Shown in pieces: positions 1-5,443 of a stretch of DNA of 5,443 nt; position 1 is the stretch's first letter, and each line of letters opens with the position of its first letter. Source of the DNA: Fimbriimonadia bacterium. Its GTDB lineage: Bacteria; Armatimonadota; Fimbriimonadia; Fimbriimonadales; Fimbriimonadaceae. The DNA is taken from positions 1 through 5,443 of the forward strand of contig JALGXY010000022.1 of NCBI GenBank assembly GCA_029824495.1, in the 5' to 3' direction. Position numbers and translations under genes: made by a program. The notes under the pieces are model-generated. The model had not been told where the DNA came from. It ran no database searches and saw only the letters and a list, made by a program, of their open reading frames with translations.

Positions 1-813
1 GGCTGAATCGTCGACGGCGAGAACGGCAGGGCCGGCCTTTGTGAGTTCGCCTCTCAGTACAGGGAGCACGGCATCGAGGGCTGCTGAAACAGCGTCTTCT
101 GTAGCCTGCTCAACCACGAGGTTTTCGCCCGATGCTGGCGACTGTCGATCGAGATAGGCCTGCGCCTCACCGATGATGCGGATCGTGCTGTCATAGCAGT
201 CCTTTGATGTCTCGCCCCACGTGACAAGGCCATGCTTGGCCATCAAAACGCACTCGATATTGGGGCTGCTTCGAACCAGGGCGCCGATCTCCTGGCTCAG
301 CGTGAAGCCTGGCCGAATATAGCCGACCCATCCGGCGCGATCGCCGTAGATCTCGCGCATGATCTGCTCGCCGTTCGGGGTGCAGGCGATCGAGATAATC
401 GCATCTGGATGTGTGTGGTCGACATGCTTGCCAGGGACAAAGGCGTGCAGCAGCGTCTCGATGCTCTGCCTGGGCCGCCCTCTCTCGAAAGTGGTCGCAT
501 CGAGGTATTCGATCATCTCCTCGTCGGACATCGACTCGCGTTCGAACAGAGGGAGGACTTCGTCTAGTTTTAGGCCGGCAAACCCGCCGGTCGTAATGTC
601 GGCGATATCGGAGCCAGAGCCTTTCACCCAGAGGACCGGGCAGGGACGACCGAGATGGTCGGTGCAGATCTCTTTGGTGCTCGTGTTGCCGCCGTAGATG
701 TTGACGAGAGTCCGGTCGCTCCCCAGGAGCTGGGACCGATAAGTTAGAGACTCCAGTCCATCTCCATCAGGAGCGTCTGCCTCATTCCATCTGTTCTTTG
801 GGTTGTTTGTCAT
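1..813 (-). CDS. rhaD: Bifunctional rhamnulose-1-phosphate aldolase / lactaldehyde dehydrogenase, N-terminal aldolase part (partial, cut by left edge)
   Basis: Reading leftwards from an ATG at 813-811, the frame stays open for 271 codons to base 1, so the 3' part of the gene is missing. The visible protein is a class II (zinc) aldolase domain. It has a phosphate-loop-like GGNTS at residues 41-45, KGSGSD at 64-69, a candidate catalytic Glu119 in SIETLLHA, zinc-ligand pair HTH at 133-135, and a third ligand His194 in KHGLVTWG. The entry segment YRSQLLGSDRTLVNIYGGNT resembles the long YuxG/RhaD-RhaE fusion proteins (roughly 690 residues) rather than the short E. coli RhaD. A fused short-chain dehydrogenase domain is therefore expected beyond the left edge, but this is inferred and not seen. 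Family role: cytoplasmic cleavage of L-rhamnulose-1-phosphate to dihydroxyacetone phosphate and L-lactaldehyde, then NAD-dependent oxidation of the lactaldehyde. The start lies 16 bases after the rhaI stop, so the two genes are probably co-transcribed. No strong Shine-Dalgarno is seen before this ATG. Confidence 0.88.
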   Translation of the reverse strand, partial: MTNNPKNRWNEADAPDGDGLESLTYRSQLLGSDRTLVNIYGGNTSTKEICTDHLGRPCPVLWVKGSGSDIADITTGGFAGLKLDEVLPLFERESMSDEEMIEYLDATTFERGRPRQSIETLLHAFVPGKHVDHTHPDAIISIACTPNGEQIMREIYGDRAGWVGYIRPGFTLSQEIGALVRSSPNIECVLMAKHGLVTWGETSKDCYDSTIRIIGEAQAYLDRQSPASGENLVVEQATEDAVSAALDAVLPVLRGELTKAGPAVLAVDDSA

Positions 814-829
814 GTTCTGTCTTGAAGGT

Positions 830-2041
830 TCAGTCAGTGGGGTAGCCGCCACCAGCCTCTGCCGTGCCGCGTTCTGCGATCACGTCTTTTAAGTACTGGC
901 CGTTTCTCAGTTCCGAGATCGGGTCTGAAGGAAGGTCGAATTTTGACCGGAACTGAGCAATGATCGGCTCAACATCGGCCTCAAACGCTCGATTGAGAAT
1001 TCTGTGCGCAAGGAGGACATCGCCGTCTTCCTGTGCCGACTTCAGGGCATCGCGATCGACCAAGAGCGCTTTGGCAAGAGCCGTCTGGCAGTTGAGCACA
1101 CTCTGAACCATCGCCTCGAGCTTCGGCTCGATGTTGTGGCTCTGATCGATCATATAAGCCACGTTGTCAGCGGTCGCTGCCACGGCTGCGTCGGCGTCGA
1201 GCTCTGCCGATACCAGCTCTGTGTAGATGCAGAACAGTTCGTAAGGATTGGTGCTGCCGACAATCAGGTCGTCGTCTGCGTAGCGCCGAGCATTAAAGTG
1301 GAACCCGCCCAGCTTGCCCTCATCCAGCAGCATTGCTACGATCGCTTCGATGTTGGTGCTCTGTGCGTGATGACCGAGATCGACGAGCACTTCAGCCTGC
1401 GGCCCCAATGCCTGGCAGTGGTTGAGAGCGATCCCCCAATCGAAGAGATCCGTGTAGTAGAAGGCAGGCTCAAAAAACTTGTATTCAAGCAGCATGCGGC
1501 CGTCGCTCGGCAGGCTGTTGTAGACGGTCTGTAAGGCTTCGCGTACGGCTCTCTTTCGCCGCCGAAAACTATCCTGGCCAGCATAGTTGGTGCCGTCGGC
1601 AAACCAGAGACTCAGGTCTCGGGAGCCGGTCGCCTTCATGATCTCAACACATTCCAAGAGATGGTCAGTCGCCTGGGCTCTTACATTTGGATCTGGGCTG
1701 GCGATCGAACCGAGACGGTACTCATCCTTCTGGAAGACGTTCGGGTTGATGGCACCCAGCTCGATACCCTTGTCCTGGGCGTACTGAGCCAGCTCCGAGT
1801 AGTCGCTCACCTTGTCCCAAGGGATGTGCAGAGCGATGGAGGGCGCGATGCCGGTCAGCCTGTGAACCTCAGCTGCATCGTCGATCTTCTCCCAGATCGT
1901 TCTGGCGGCCCCTGGAGCAGCAAAGGTCTTGAACCGTGTTCCTGAGTTGCCGTAGCCCCAGCTTGGGGTCTCAATCGCTTGGCTGGCGAGCGCGTCGAAG
2001 ATCTGGTCTTCCTCTGGGGGGCTCTCGGGCGATGAGGGCAT
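830..2041 (-). CDS. rhaI: L-rhamnose isomerase (Pseudomonas stutzeri / RhaI type)
   Basis: This complete 403-residue protein is expected to convert L-rhamnose to L-rhamnulose in the cytoplasm, the first catabolic step. It belongs to the TIM-barrel, divalent-metal RhaI family of P. stutzeri and Gram-positive bacteria, not the E. coli RhaA family. Family landmarks are [13 protein letters not shown] near residue 25, LHIPWDK at 71-77, [10 protein letters not shown] from Glu186, VDLGHH at 220-225, GGFHFN at 245-250, DDD at 256-258 and MIDQSHN from 297. By alignment from memory with the P. stutzeri enzyme, the metal ligands would be Glu186, Asp221, His248 and Asp299, with His224 and Asp256/Asp258 serving the second metal or catalytic site. 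All are present. The C-terminal GGG motif (397-399) is also typical. The N-terminus is somewhat shorter than in P. stutzeri (about 430 residues). An in-frame TAA five codons upstream and no other Met before residue 135 make 2041 the natural start. The family accepts other aldoses such as D-allose in vitro, but the neighbouring aldolase supports rhamnose. Confidence 0.93.
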   Translation of the reverse strand: MPSSPESPPEEDQIFDALASQAIETPSWGYGNSGTRFKTFAAPGAARTIWEKIDDAAEVHRLTGIAPSIALHIPWDKVSDYSELAQYAQDKGIELGAINPNVFQKDEYRLGSIASPDPNVRAQATDHLLECVEIMKATGSRDLSLWFADGTNYAGQDSFRRRKRAVREALQTVYNSLPSDGRMLLEYKFFEPAFYYTDLFDWGIALNHCQALGPQAEVLVDLGHHAQSTNIEAIVAMLLDEGKLGGFHFNARRYADDDLIVGSTNPYELFCIYTELVSAELDADAAVAATADNVAYMIDQSHNIEPKLEAMVQSVLNCQTALAKALLVDRDALKSAQEDGDVLLAHRILNRAFEADVEPIIAQFRSKFDLPSDPISELRNGQYLKDVIAERGTAEAGGGYPTD

Positions 2042-2139
2042 ACGGTCTGAATCTTACTCGGCCCCAAGGAATCTATGGTTGATGATTGCAGAACCGGGTG
2101 AAACTTGGGCTGATTGTAATATCCTATCGCAGGTTGAAC
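2042..2139. promoter_or_regulatory. Divergent intergenic control region between rhaI and the transporter operon
   Basis: These 98 bases separate the outward-facing starts of rhaI and the ABC ATPase, so both promoters and any shared operator should lie here or just inside the genes. It is visibly more AT-rich than its flanks. Weak -10-like hexamers are TAATAT (2117-2122) and TATCCT (2120-2125) on the plus strand, the latter 16 bases after a poor -35-like GTGAAA (2098-2103). On the minus strand there is TACAAT (complement of 2113-2118, five of six consensus bases) and TAGATT (complement of 2070-2075). None has a good -35 partner, so the exact promoters are unassigned. Short repeats that could be operator parts are CCCAAG (2063-2068) with CTTGGG (2104-2109), GGTT-N11-AACC (2077-2095), and the direct repeat TGATTGYA at 2083-2090 and 2111-2118. 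Assignment as a regulatory region rests mainly on gene arrangement. Confidence 0.6.
2131..2133 (+). promoter_or_regulatory. Ribosome binding site that decides the ATPase start
   Basis: A modest AGG core sits 6 bases before the ATG at 2140. No comparable purine run precedes the in-frame ATG at 2152. An in-frame TTG at 2086 would give an 18-residue extension that does not resemble the start of this family. The site favours 2140. Confidence 0.5.
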
Positions 2140-3645
2140 ATGGCTTCGGCGATGACGAAGAATTCTGGAGGACTGCCCCTCTCCTGCAAGGAAATCTGCC
2201 TCTCTTTCGGCAGCTTTCAGGTTCTAAAGGACGTCGAGTTCTCACTGCAGCCAGGTCGTGTCCACGCAATCACGGGTGAAAACGGAGCCGGCAAATCTTC
2301 ACTCGCCAAGGTGATGGCAGGAATCTATCGCCAGCAGTCTGGCTCGGTGCTGATCGGGGATGAGGTGCTTCGACTCTCTTCTCCCAAGGCGGCCCAGAGC
2401 CACGGCATCGCTCTGATTCACCAAGAGCCGCTCCCCTTTGAGCATCTCAGCATCAGCGAGAACATCTTCTGCGGCAGCCTGCCGACCAGGTGGGGAAGTG
2501 TCGACTGGGCCATGCTCCACAAGCGGGCCCAAGAGGTGCTTTTAGAGCTCGGGCTTGAGCTCGATGTGAAGCGCAGTGCCGAAGGGCTGTCGATCGCCGA
2601 TCAGCAGCTTCTGGAGCTGGCGAGCGCTTTGGCGATGGACACCAAGTACTTCATATTTGACGAGACGACTGCTCCCCTAACACCCAAGGAGACAGAGGGG
2701 CTCTTCAAGGTGATCAGAAGCCTGACAGCTCGTGGCTGTGCGGTCGGAATTGTCAGCCACCACATGCATGAAGTGTTCGAGATTTCAGATGAAATCACCG
2801 TTCTTCGAGATGGGGAAAAGGCGGCTCATTACGAGACTTCAGAGACGACGCCAGCCCAGGTGATCCGCAGCATGGTCGGTCGGGATTTTGACCCTGGCAT
2901 TCACGATCGAAAGTCAGAACATGCGGAGAGGGTGCTCGATGTTCAGAATCTAAGCGGTCCCGGATTTTCTGACATCAGCTTCTCGATTCGGTCAGGCGAA
3001 ATTTTCGGGCTCGCGGGCCTGGTCGGTGCCGGCCGCACCGAGGTGATTCGGTCTATTTTTGGCATTGCACCGATTGACTCTGGCGAAATCACGATCAGCG
3101 GAGAACAGCACGCACCAAAGAGCACCTCTGATTCGATCGCAAGGGGCATGGCTCTGGTGCCAGAAGACCGGCGTTCAGACGGTCTATTCGCAGGCAGATC
3201 GGTGCTGGAAAACACAAGCATCACCACCGTTCACAAACACCTGAACCGACTCTGGATGATCGACCAGTCCACTGAGGCTGCGGAAGCTGCTGAAGCTCTC
3301 GACACATTGAATGTCGCGATGCGCGGTCTCGACCAAGATGTCGATACGCTCAGCGGCGGCAATCAGCAGAAGGTGGTCCTCGGCCGGTGGCTGATGAGCC
3401 ATCCAAAGCTGCTGATTCTGGACGAGCCTACGAGAGGCGTTGATATCTCGGCGAAAGCCGACGTTCATCAGAAGATTCACAGCCTTGCCGAGCAGGGCGT
3501 CGCCATCCTCGTAGTTTCGAGTGACCTGCTGGAGGTGATCGCGCTTTGTGACCGGGTGGGCGTCATGCGCCGAGGGTCGATGGTCGGCAGTCTTGAAAGG
3601 TCGGAACTCTCCGAAGAGAGCATCATGGAGATGGCTGCTTTATGA
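2140..3645 (+). CDS. rhaT: Sugar ABC importer ATPase with two nucleotide-binding domains (rhamnose transport, RhaT type)
   Basis: With the start at 2140 this is a 501-residue cytoplasmic ATPase of the RbsA/AraG/XylG class (CUT2 family), with two fused ABC domains and the usual length of about 500 residues. Domain 1 has Walker A GENGAGKS (46-53), a Q-loop HQEP near 94-97, a family-typical degenerate signature LSIADQQ (150-156), Walker B with DE at 174-175 and switch His at about 207-208. Domain 2 has the degenerate Walker A GLVGAGRTE (293-301) with Arg299 in place of Lys, a good LSGGNQQK signature (404-411), Walker B DEPTRGVD (428-435) and SSD instead of a switch His. This asymmetry, with one weak Walker A, is normal for the family. 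Walker B of domain 1 reads DETTAPLT where DEPTA is commoner. It would power the permeases encoded downstream. Rhamnose specificity is inferred from the divergent rhaI-rhaD pair, since the ATPase alone cannot distinguish ribose, xylose or rhamnose. It is unrelated to E. coli RhaT, an H+ symporter. Confidence 0.88.
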   Translation: MASAMTKNSGGLPLSCKEICLSFGSFQVLKDVEFSLQPGRVHAITGENGAGKSSLAKVMAGIYRQQSGSVLIGDEVLRLSSPKAAQSHGIALIHQEPLPFEHLSISENIFCGSLPTRWGSVDWAMLHKRAQEVLLELGLELDVKRSAEGLSIADQQLLELASALAMDTKYFIFDETTAPLTPKETEGLFKVIRSLTARGCAVGIVSHHMHEVFEISDEITVLRDGEKAAHYETSETTPAQVIRSMVGRDFDPGIHDRKSEHAERVLDVQNLSGPGFSDISFSIRSGEIFGLAGLVGAGRTEVIRSIFGIAPIDSGEITISGEQHAPKSTSDSIARGMALVPEDRRSDGLFAGRSVLENTSITTVHKHLNRLWMIDQSTEAAEAAEALDTLNVAMRGLDQDVDTLSGGNQQKVVLGRWLMSHPKLLILDEPTRGVDISAKADVHQKIHSLAEQGVAILVVSSDLLEVIALCDRVGVMRRGSMVGSLERSELSEESIMEMAAL

Positions 3646-4601
3646 AGCAGGCCTTGATCAGATTTGGCGGCGCAGCAGCCTTGGTTTTGGCTCTCTGGCT
3701 TTCACTGCCGAGCCTGTTTGACTCGCTGGCGATCAACAGCATCCTGGCCTGGTTGCCTATGGTGCTCTTGGTTTCTCTGGGGCAGATGATCGTGATCATC
3801 ACGGGCGGCATCGACGTTTCGGTCGGCTCGATCCTCGGGCTCTCCGCGATGGTCCTCGGCCTGGTCGTCTCCAAGAACCTCGATATGCCGATCGAGCAGC
3901 AGTTCTTGATCTGTCTTGGCGTGGGCACGATCCTCGGGTCGATCAACTGGCTGCTGATCACGACGGCAAAGATCCAGCCTTTGATCGCCACAATTGCCAC
4001 GCTCGCTGCATTCCGAGGCCTGGCGTTCATCGCAGGCAAAGGCTCTACGGTTACCGGGAGCATGCTTCCAGACAGCCTGCTTAACTCGTCTGGCCAAGGG
4101 ATTCAGGCAGGCGACATCACCTTTTCTTGGCTTCTGATCGGCTCGGTGGTTATCGCGATCTGCGTGTCTCTTGGCTTAAAGTTTCTGCCGTGGGGGCGTG
4201 CTGTCTACGCCTACGGCAGCCAGCCACAGGGCTCGTTCAGGCGCGGAATCTCAGAAAGAAAGGTTCTGTTCATCGCCTATGCAGTCTGCGGCGCTCTCTC
4301 TGGTTTGGCAGGCGGGTTCTATGCGTCTCGATTTGCGATCGTACATCCCGGAACGGCTGGCTACGGACTTGAGCTGACAGCGATTGCCGCAGTCGTCATC
4401 GGCGGCGTCAAGCTGACCGGCGGTGTCGGCCGAGTCTCAGGTGTCGCGATGAGTTGCCTGTTCTTGGCGGTGCTCAATGTGGGTCTCAGGGTGGCGGGTA
4501 TCAGTGCTGATTGGCAGCTTGCTGTCTACGGATTTGTCCTTCTCGCTGCGCTCGGGATGGACCGAAAGCGCCAGCTTGACAAGGAGCGCTTGGCAGCATG
4601 A
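3642..4601 (+). CDS. rhaP: Sugar ABC importer permease 1 (rhamnose transport, RhaP type)
   Basis: This complete, very hydrophobic 319-residue protein belongs to the RbsC/BPD_transp_2 permease family, whose members are usually about 310-340 residues. The family hallmark GGIDVSVGS lies at residues 55-63, in the segment following a membrane helix at about 36-54. Further membrane segments are visible at about 10-28, 64-78, 88-108, 112-131, 161-182, 208-228, 245-256, 265-285 and 290-305. The loop around 191-207 (GSQPQGSFRRGISERK) corresponds to the cytoplasmic coupling region that docks on the ATPase. ELTAIAAVVIGGVKLTGG at about 244-261 is the other conserved family block. It would form half of the inner-membrane channel with the next gene product. 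Its ATG overlaps the ATPase stop (ATGA at 3642-3645), and a GGAG lies at 3627-3630, pointing to translational coupling. The symbol follows the Rhizobium rhaTPQ order, and substrate is inferred from context. Confidence 0.85.
   Translation: MKQALIRFGGAAALVLALWLSLPSLFDSLAINSILAWLPMVLLVSLGQMIVIITGGIDVSVGSILGLSAMVLGLVVSKNLDMPIEQQFLICLGVGTILGSINWLLITTAKIQPLIATIATLAAFRGLAFIAGKGSTVTGSMLPDSLLNSSGQGIQAGDITFSWLLIGSVVIAICVSLGLKFLPWGRAVYAYGSQPQGSFRRGISERKVLFIAYAVCGALSGLAGGFYASRFAIVHPGTAGYGLELTAIAAVVIGGVKLTGGVGRVSGVAMSCLFLAVLNVGLRVAGISADWQLAVYGFVLLAALGMDRKRQLDKERLAA
4581..4586 (+). promoter_or_regulatory. Shine-Dalgarno AAGGAG for the second permease gene
   Basis: AAGGAG lies inside the last codons of the first permease gene, 11 bases before the ATG at 4598. 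It is the clearest ribosome binding site in the window and confirms the start used at the ATGA overlap. Confidence 0.6.
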
Positions 4602-5443
4602 ACACCCGCTGGATCGTGCCCACGCTGCTCATCTTGGCCACCCTGTTTTATGGCGGCAGCGTCTCGCCGAACTTCCTCGATGCACAGTATCTGATGGTCT
4701 CGGCAACCCTGTTTGCCGAGGTCGGGTTGATCGCCATAGCGATGACGTTCGTGATCTCCTCGGGCCACATCGATCTCAGCGTCGGCTCGATGACTGTGCT
4801 CTCTGCCTGTCTTACTGCAAAGCTGCTCGCCTCGGGTGCACCGCTCGTCGTTGGTGTTGGGGCTGGAATCCTCATCGGCGGTTCGCTGGGAGCGCTGAAC
4901 GCTGCCTTGATCCGATGGCTGAAGGCCTCTTCCTTCCTTGTGACTGTCGGCACGATGGCCCTCTATAGAGGGGTGGCCGAGGGGATCATGGGCGCGCAGT
5001 CTCAACCGCTGCCCAAGGCGATGGTCGGCATCGATACGATCACGTTTGCCGGGGTGACCGTGCCGCTTCTGATCCTTGTTGTGGCTGGCGCTGTCGGCGT
5101 AGTCTTAATGGACAGAACCCTGTTTGGGCGGCACCTGCTCAGCCAGGGCTCGAATGAACGCGCTGCAGTCTATGTCGGCATCCCGGTAAAGAGACTGACG
5201 ACTTCGGTGTTCGTTATCTCAGGCCTCGTCTGCGGGGCAGCCAGCCTGTTGATGAACTCGCGATATGGCTTGGCCCGGCACGACTTTGCGCAAGGGCTCG
5301 AGCTTGACGCGATTACGATGGTCGTGGTCGGCGGCACCAGCATTCGCGGCGGTGAAGCAAACGTGGTTGGTACAGTCTTGGCGTTCTTTCTGATTGTCCT
5401 GCTCCGATCTGTGATGGGGATCCAGAACCTTTCAGCGGAGTAT
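4598..5443 (+). CDS. rhaQ: Sugar ABC importer permease 2 (rhamnose transport, RhaQ type; partial, cut by right edge)
   Basis: The frame opens at ATG 4598, overlapping the stop of the preceding permease (ATGA at 4598-4601), and is still open after 282 codons at the window end. About 30-60 residues are probably missing if the length is typical. It is a second RbsC/BPD_transp_2 permease, clearly different in sequence from the first, so the channel is likely a heterodimer. The family block SGHIDLSVGS is at residues 55-64, with His57 where Gly is common. A coupling-loop segment GSNERAAVYVGIPVKRL is at 184-200, and the conserved late block LELDAITMVVVGGTSIRGG is at 234-252. Membrane segments are evident at about 7-19, 37-55, 65-79, 83-105, 111-131, 154-171, 202-219 and 255-272. 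Two different permeases after one double ATPase is the arrangement of rhamnose (RhaP/RhaQ) and autoinducer-2 (LsrC/LsrD) importers. The rhaI-rhaD neighbours favour rhamnose. A substrate-binding protein gene is expected nearby but is not seen. Confidence 0.85.
   Translation, partial: MNTRWIVPTLLILATLFYGGSVSPNFLDAQYLMVSATLFAEVGLIAIAMTFVISSGHIDLSVGSMTVLSACLTAKLLASGAPLVVGVGAGILIGGSLGALNAALIRWLKASSFLVTVGTMALYRGVAEGIMGAQSQPLPKAMVGIDTITFAGVTVPLLILVVAGAVGVVLMDRTLFGRHLLSQGSNERAAVYVGIPVKRLTTSVFVISGLVCGAASLLMNSRYGLARHDFAQGLELDAITMVVVGGTSIRGGEANVVGTVLAFFLIVLLRSVMGIQNLSAEY

Noticed and set aside
337..344. GCGATCGC octamer, the cyanobacterial HIP1 word
   Set aside because: I noticed only this one copy. 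HIP1-rich cyanobacterial genomes carry it far more often, and it fits the general GATC excess.
232..697. Plus-strand open frames opposite the aldolase gene
   Set aside because: The minus-strand frame here encodes the zinc-binding aldolase core, so these are antisense shadows.
1004..1534. A 176-codon open frame on the plus strand opposite rhaI
   Set aside because: It is antisense to a protein with clear RhaI motifs throughout, has no recognisable domain, and is explained by the codon bias of the opposite strand.
2063..2109. CCCAAG/CTTGGG as an attenuator or terminator hairpin
   Set aside because: The arms are only 6 bases, separated by 35 bases, with no T-tract. It is at most an operator candidate.
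3623..4097. Minus-strand open frames of 131-146 codons opposite the first permease gene
   Set aside because: They are shadows of the permease reading frame. Their composition is low-complexity and charged or polar, with no domain.
4477..5005. Open frames of about 160 codons on both strands across the permease junction
   Set aside because: They overlap the two permease frames that carry family motifs and the ATGA junction, and their translations look like frame-shifted permease.
2140..5443. Autoinducer-2 (Lsr) importer as the identity of the transporter
   Set aside because: The ATPase plus two different permeases also fits LsrA-LsrC-LsrD, but the divergent rhamnose isomerase and aldolase make rhamnose the better reading, and no lsr processing genes are seen.

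Overview
The window is a gene-dense stretch of moderately GC-rich bacterial DNA (GC in the high fifties by eye). It holds parts of an L-rhamnose uptake and catabolism locus. No host can be named from the sequence. The gene set (Pseudomonas stutzeri-type rhamnose isomerase, RhaD-RhaE-type aldolase/dehydrogenase, RbsA/RbsC-type ABC importer) is known from Rhizobium-like proteobacteria, Bacillus-type Firmicutes and several environmental phyla. No phage, IS, tRNA, rRNA or CRISPR signature is visible.

Layout: the left part (1-2041) is on the minus strand. It reads leftwards as rhaI (L-rhamnose isomerase, complete) and then, after 16 bases, the first 271 codons of a class II aldolase that looks like the front half of the bifunctional rhamnulose-1-phosphate aldolase/lactaldehyde dehydrogenase. 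That gene runs off the left edge. A 98-base divergent intergenic region (2042-2139) follows. The right part (2140-5443) is on the plus strand: a duplicated-domain sugar ABC ATPase (rhaT type), then two BPD_transp_2-family permeases (rhaP and rhaQ type). The three genes are joined by two 4-base ATGA stop/start overlaps, and the last permease is cut by the right edge.

Inferred function: a periplasmic or lipoprotein sugar-binding protein, not in the window, would deliver L-rhamnose to the RhaP/RhaQ channel, powered by RhaT. RhaI would isomerise the sugar to L-rhamnulose. A kinase, also not in the window, would phosphorylate it. RhaD would cleave rhamnulose-1-phosphate to dihydroxyacetone phosphate and L-lactaldehyde, and its expected C-terminal SDR domain would oxidise the lactaldehyde. 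Catabolic and transport operons facing away from one short control region suggest shared regulation by an inducer-responsive regulator encoded elsewhere.

This is a recognisable pathway, and I see no convincing undescribed system. The points most worth a second look are the compact divergent control region with its small repeats, the missing kinase, binding protein and regulator, the start-codon choice for the ATPase, and a marked excess of GATC tetranucleotides.
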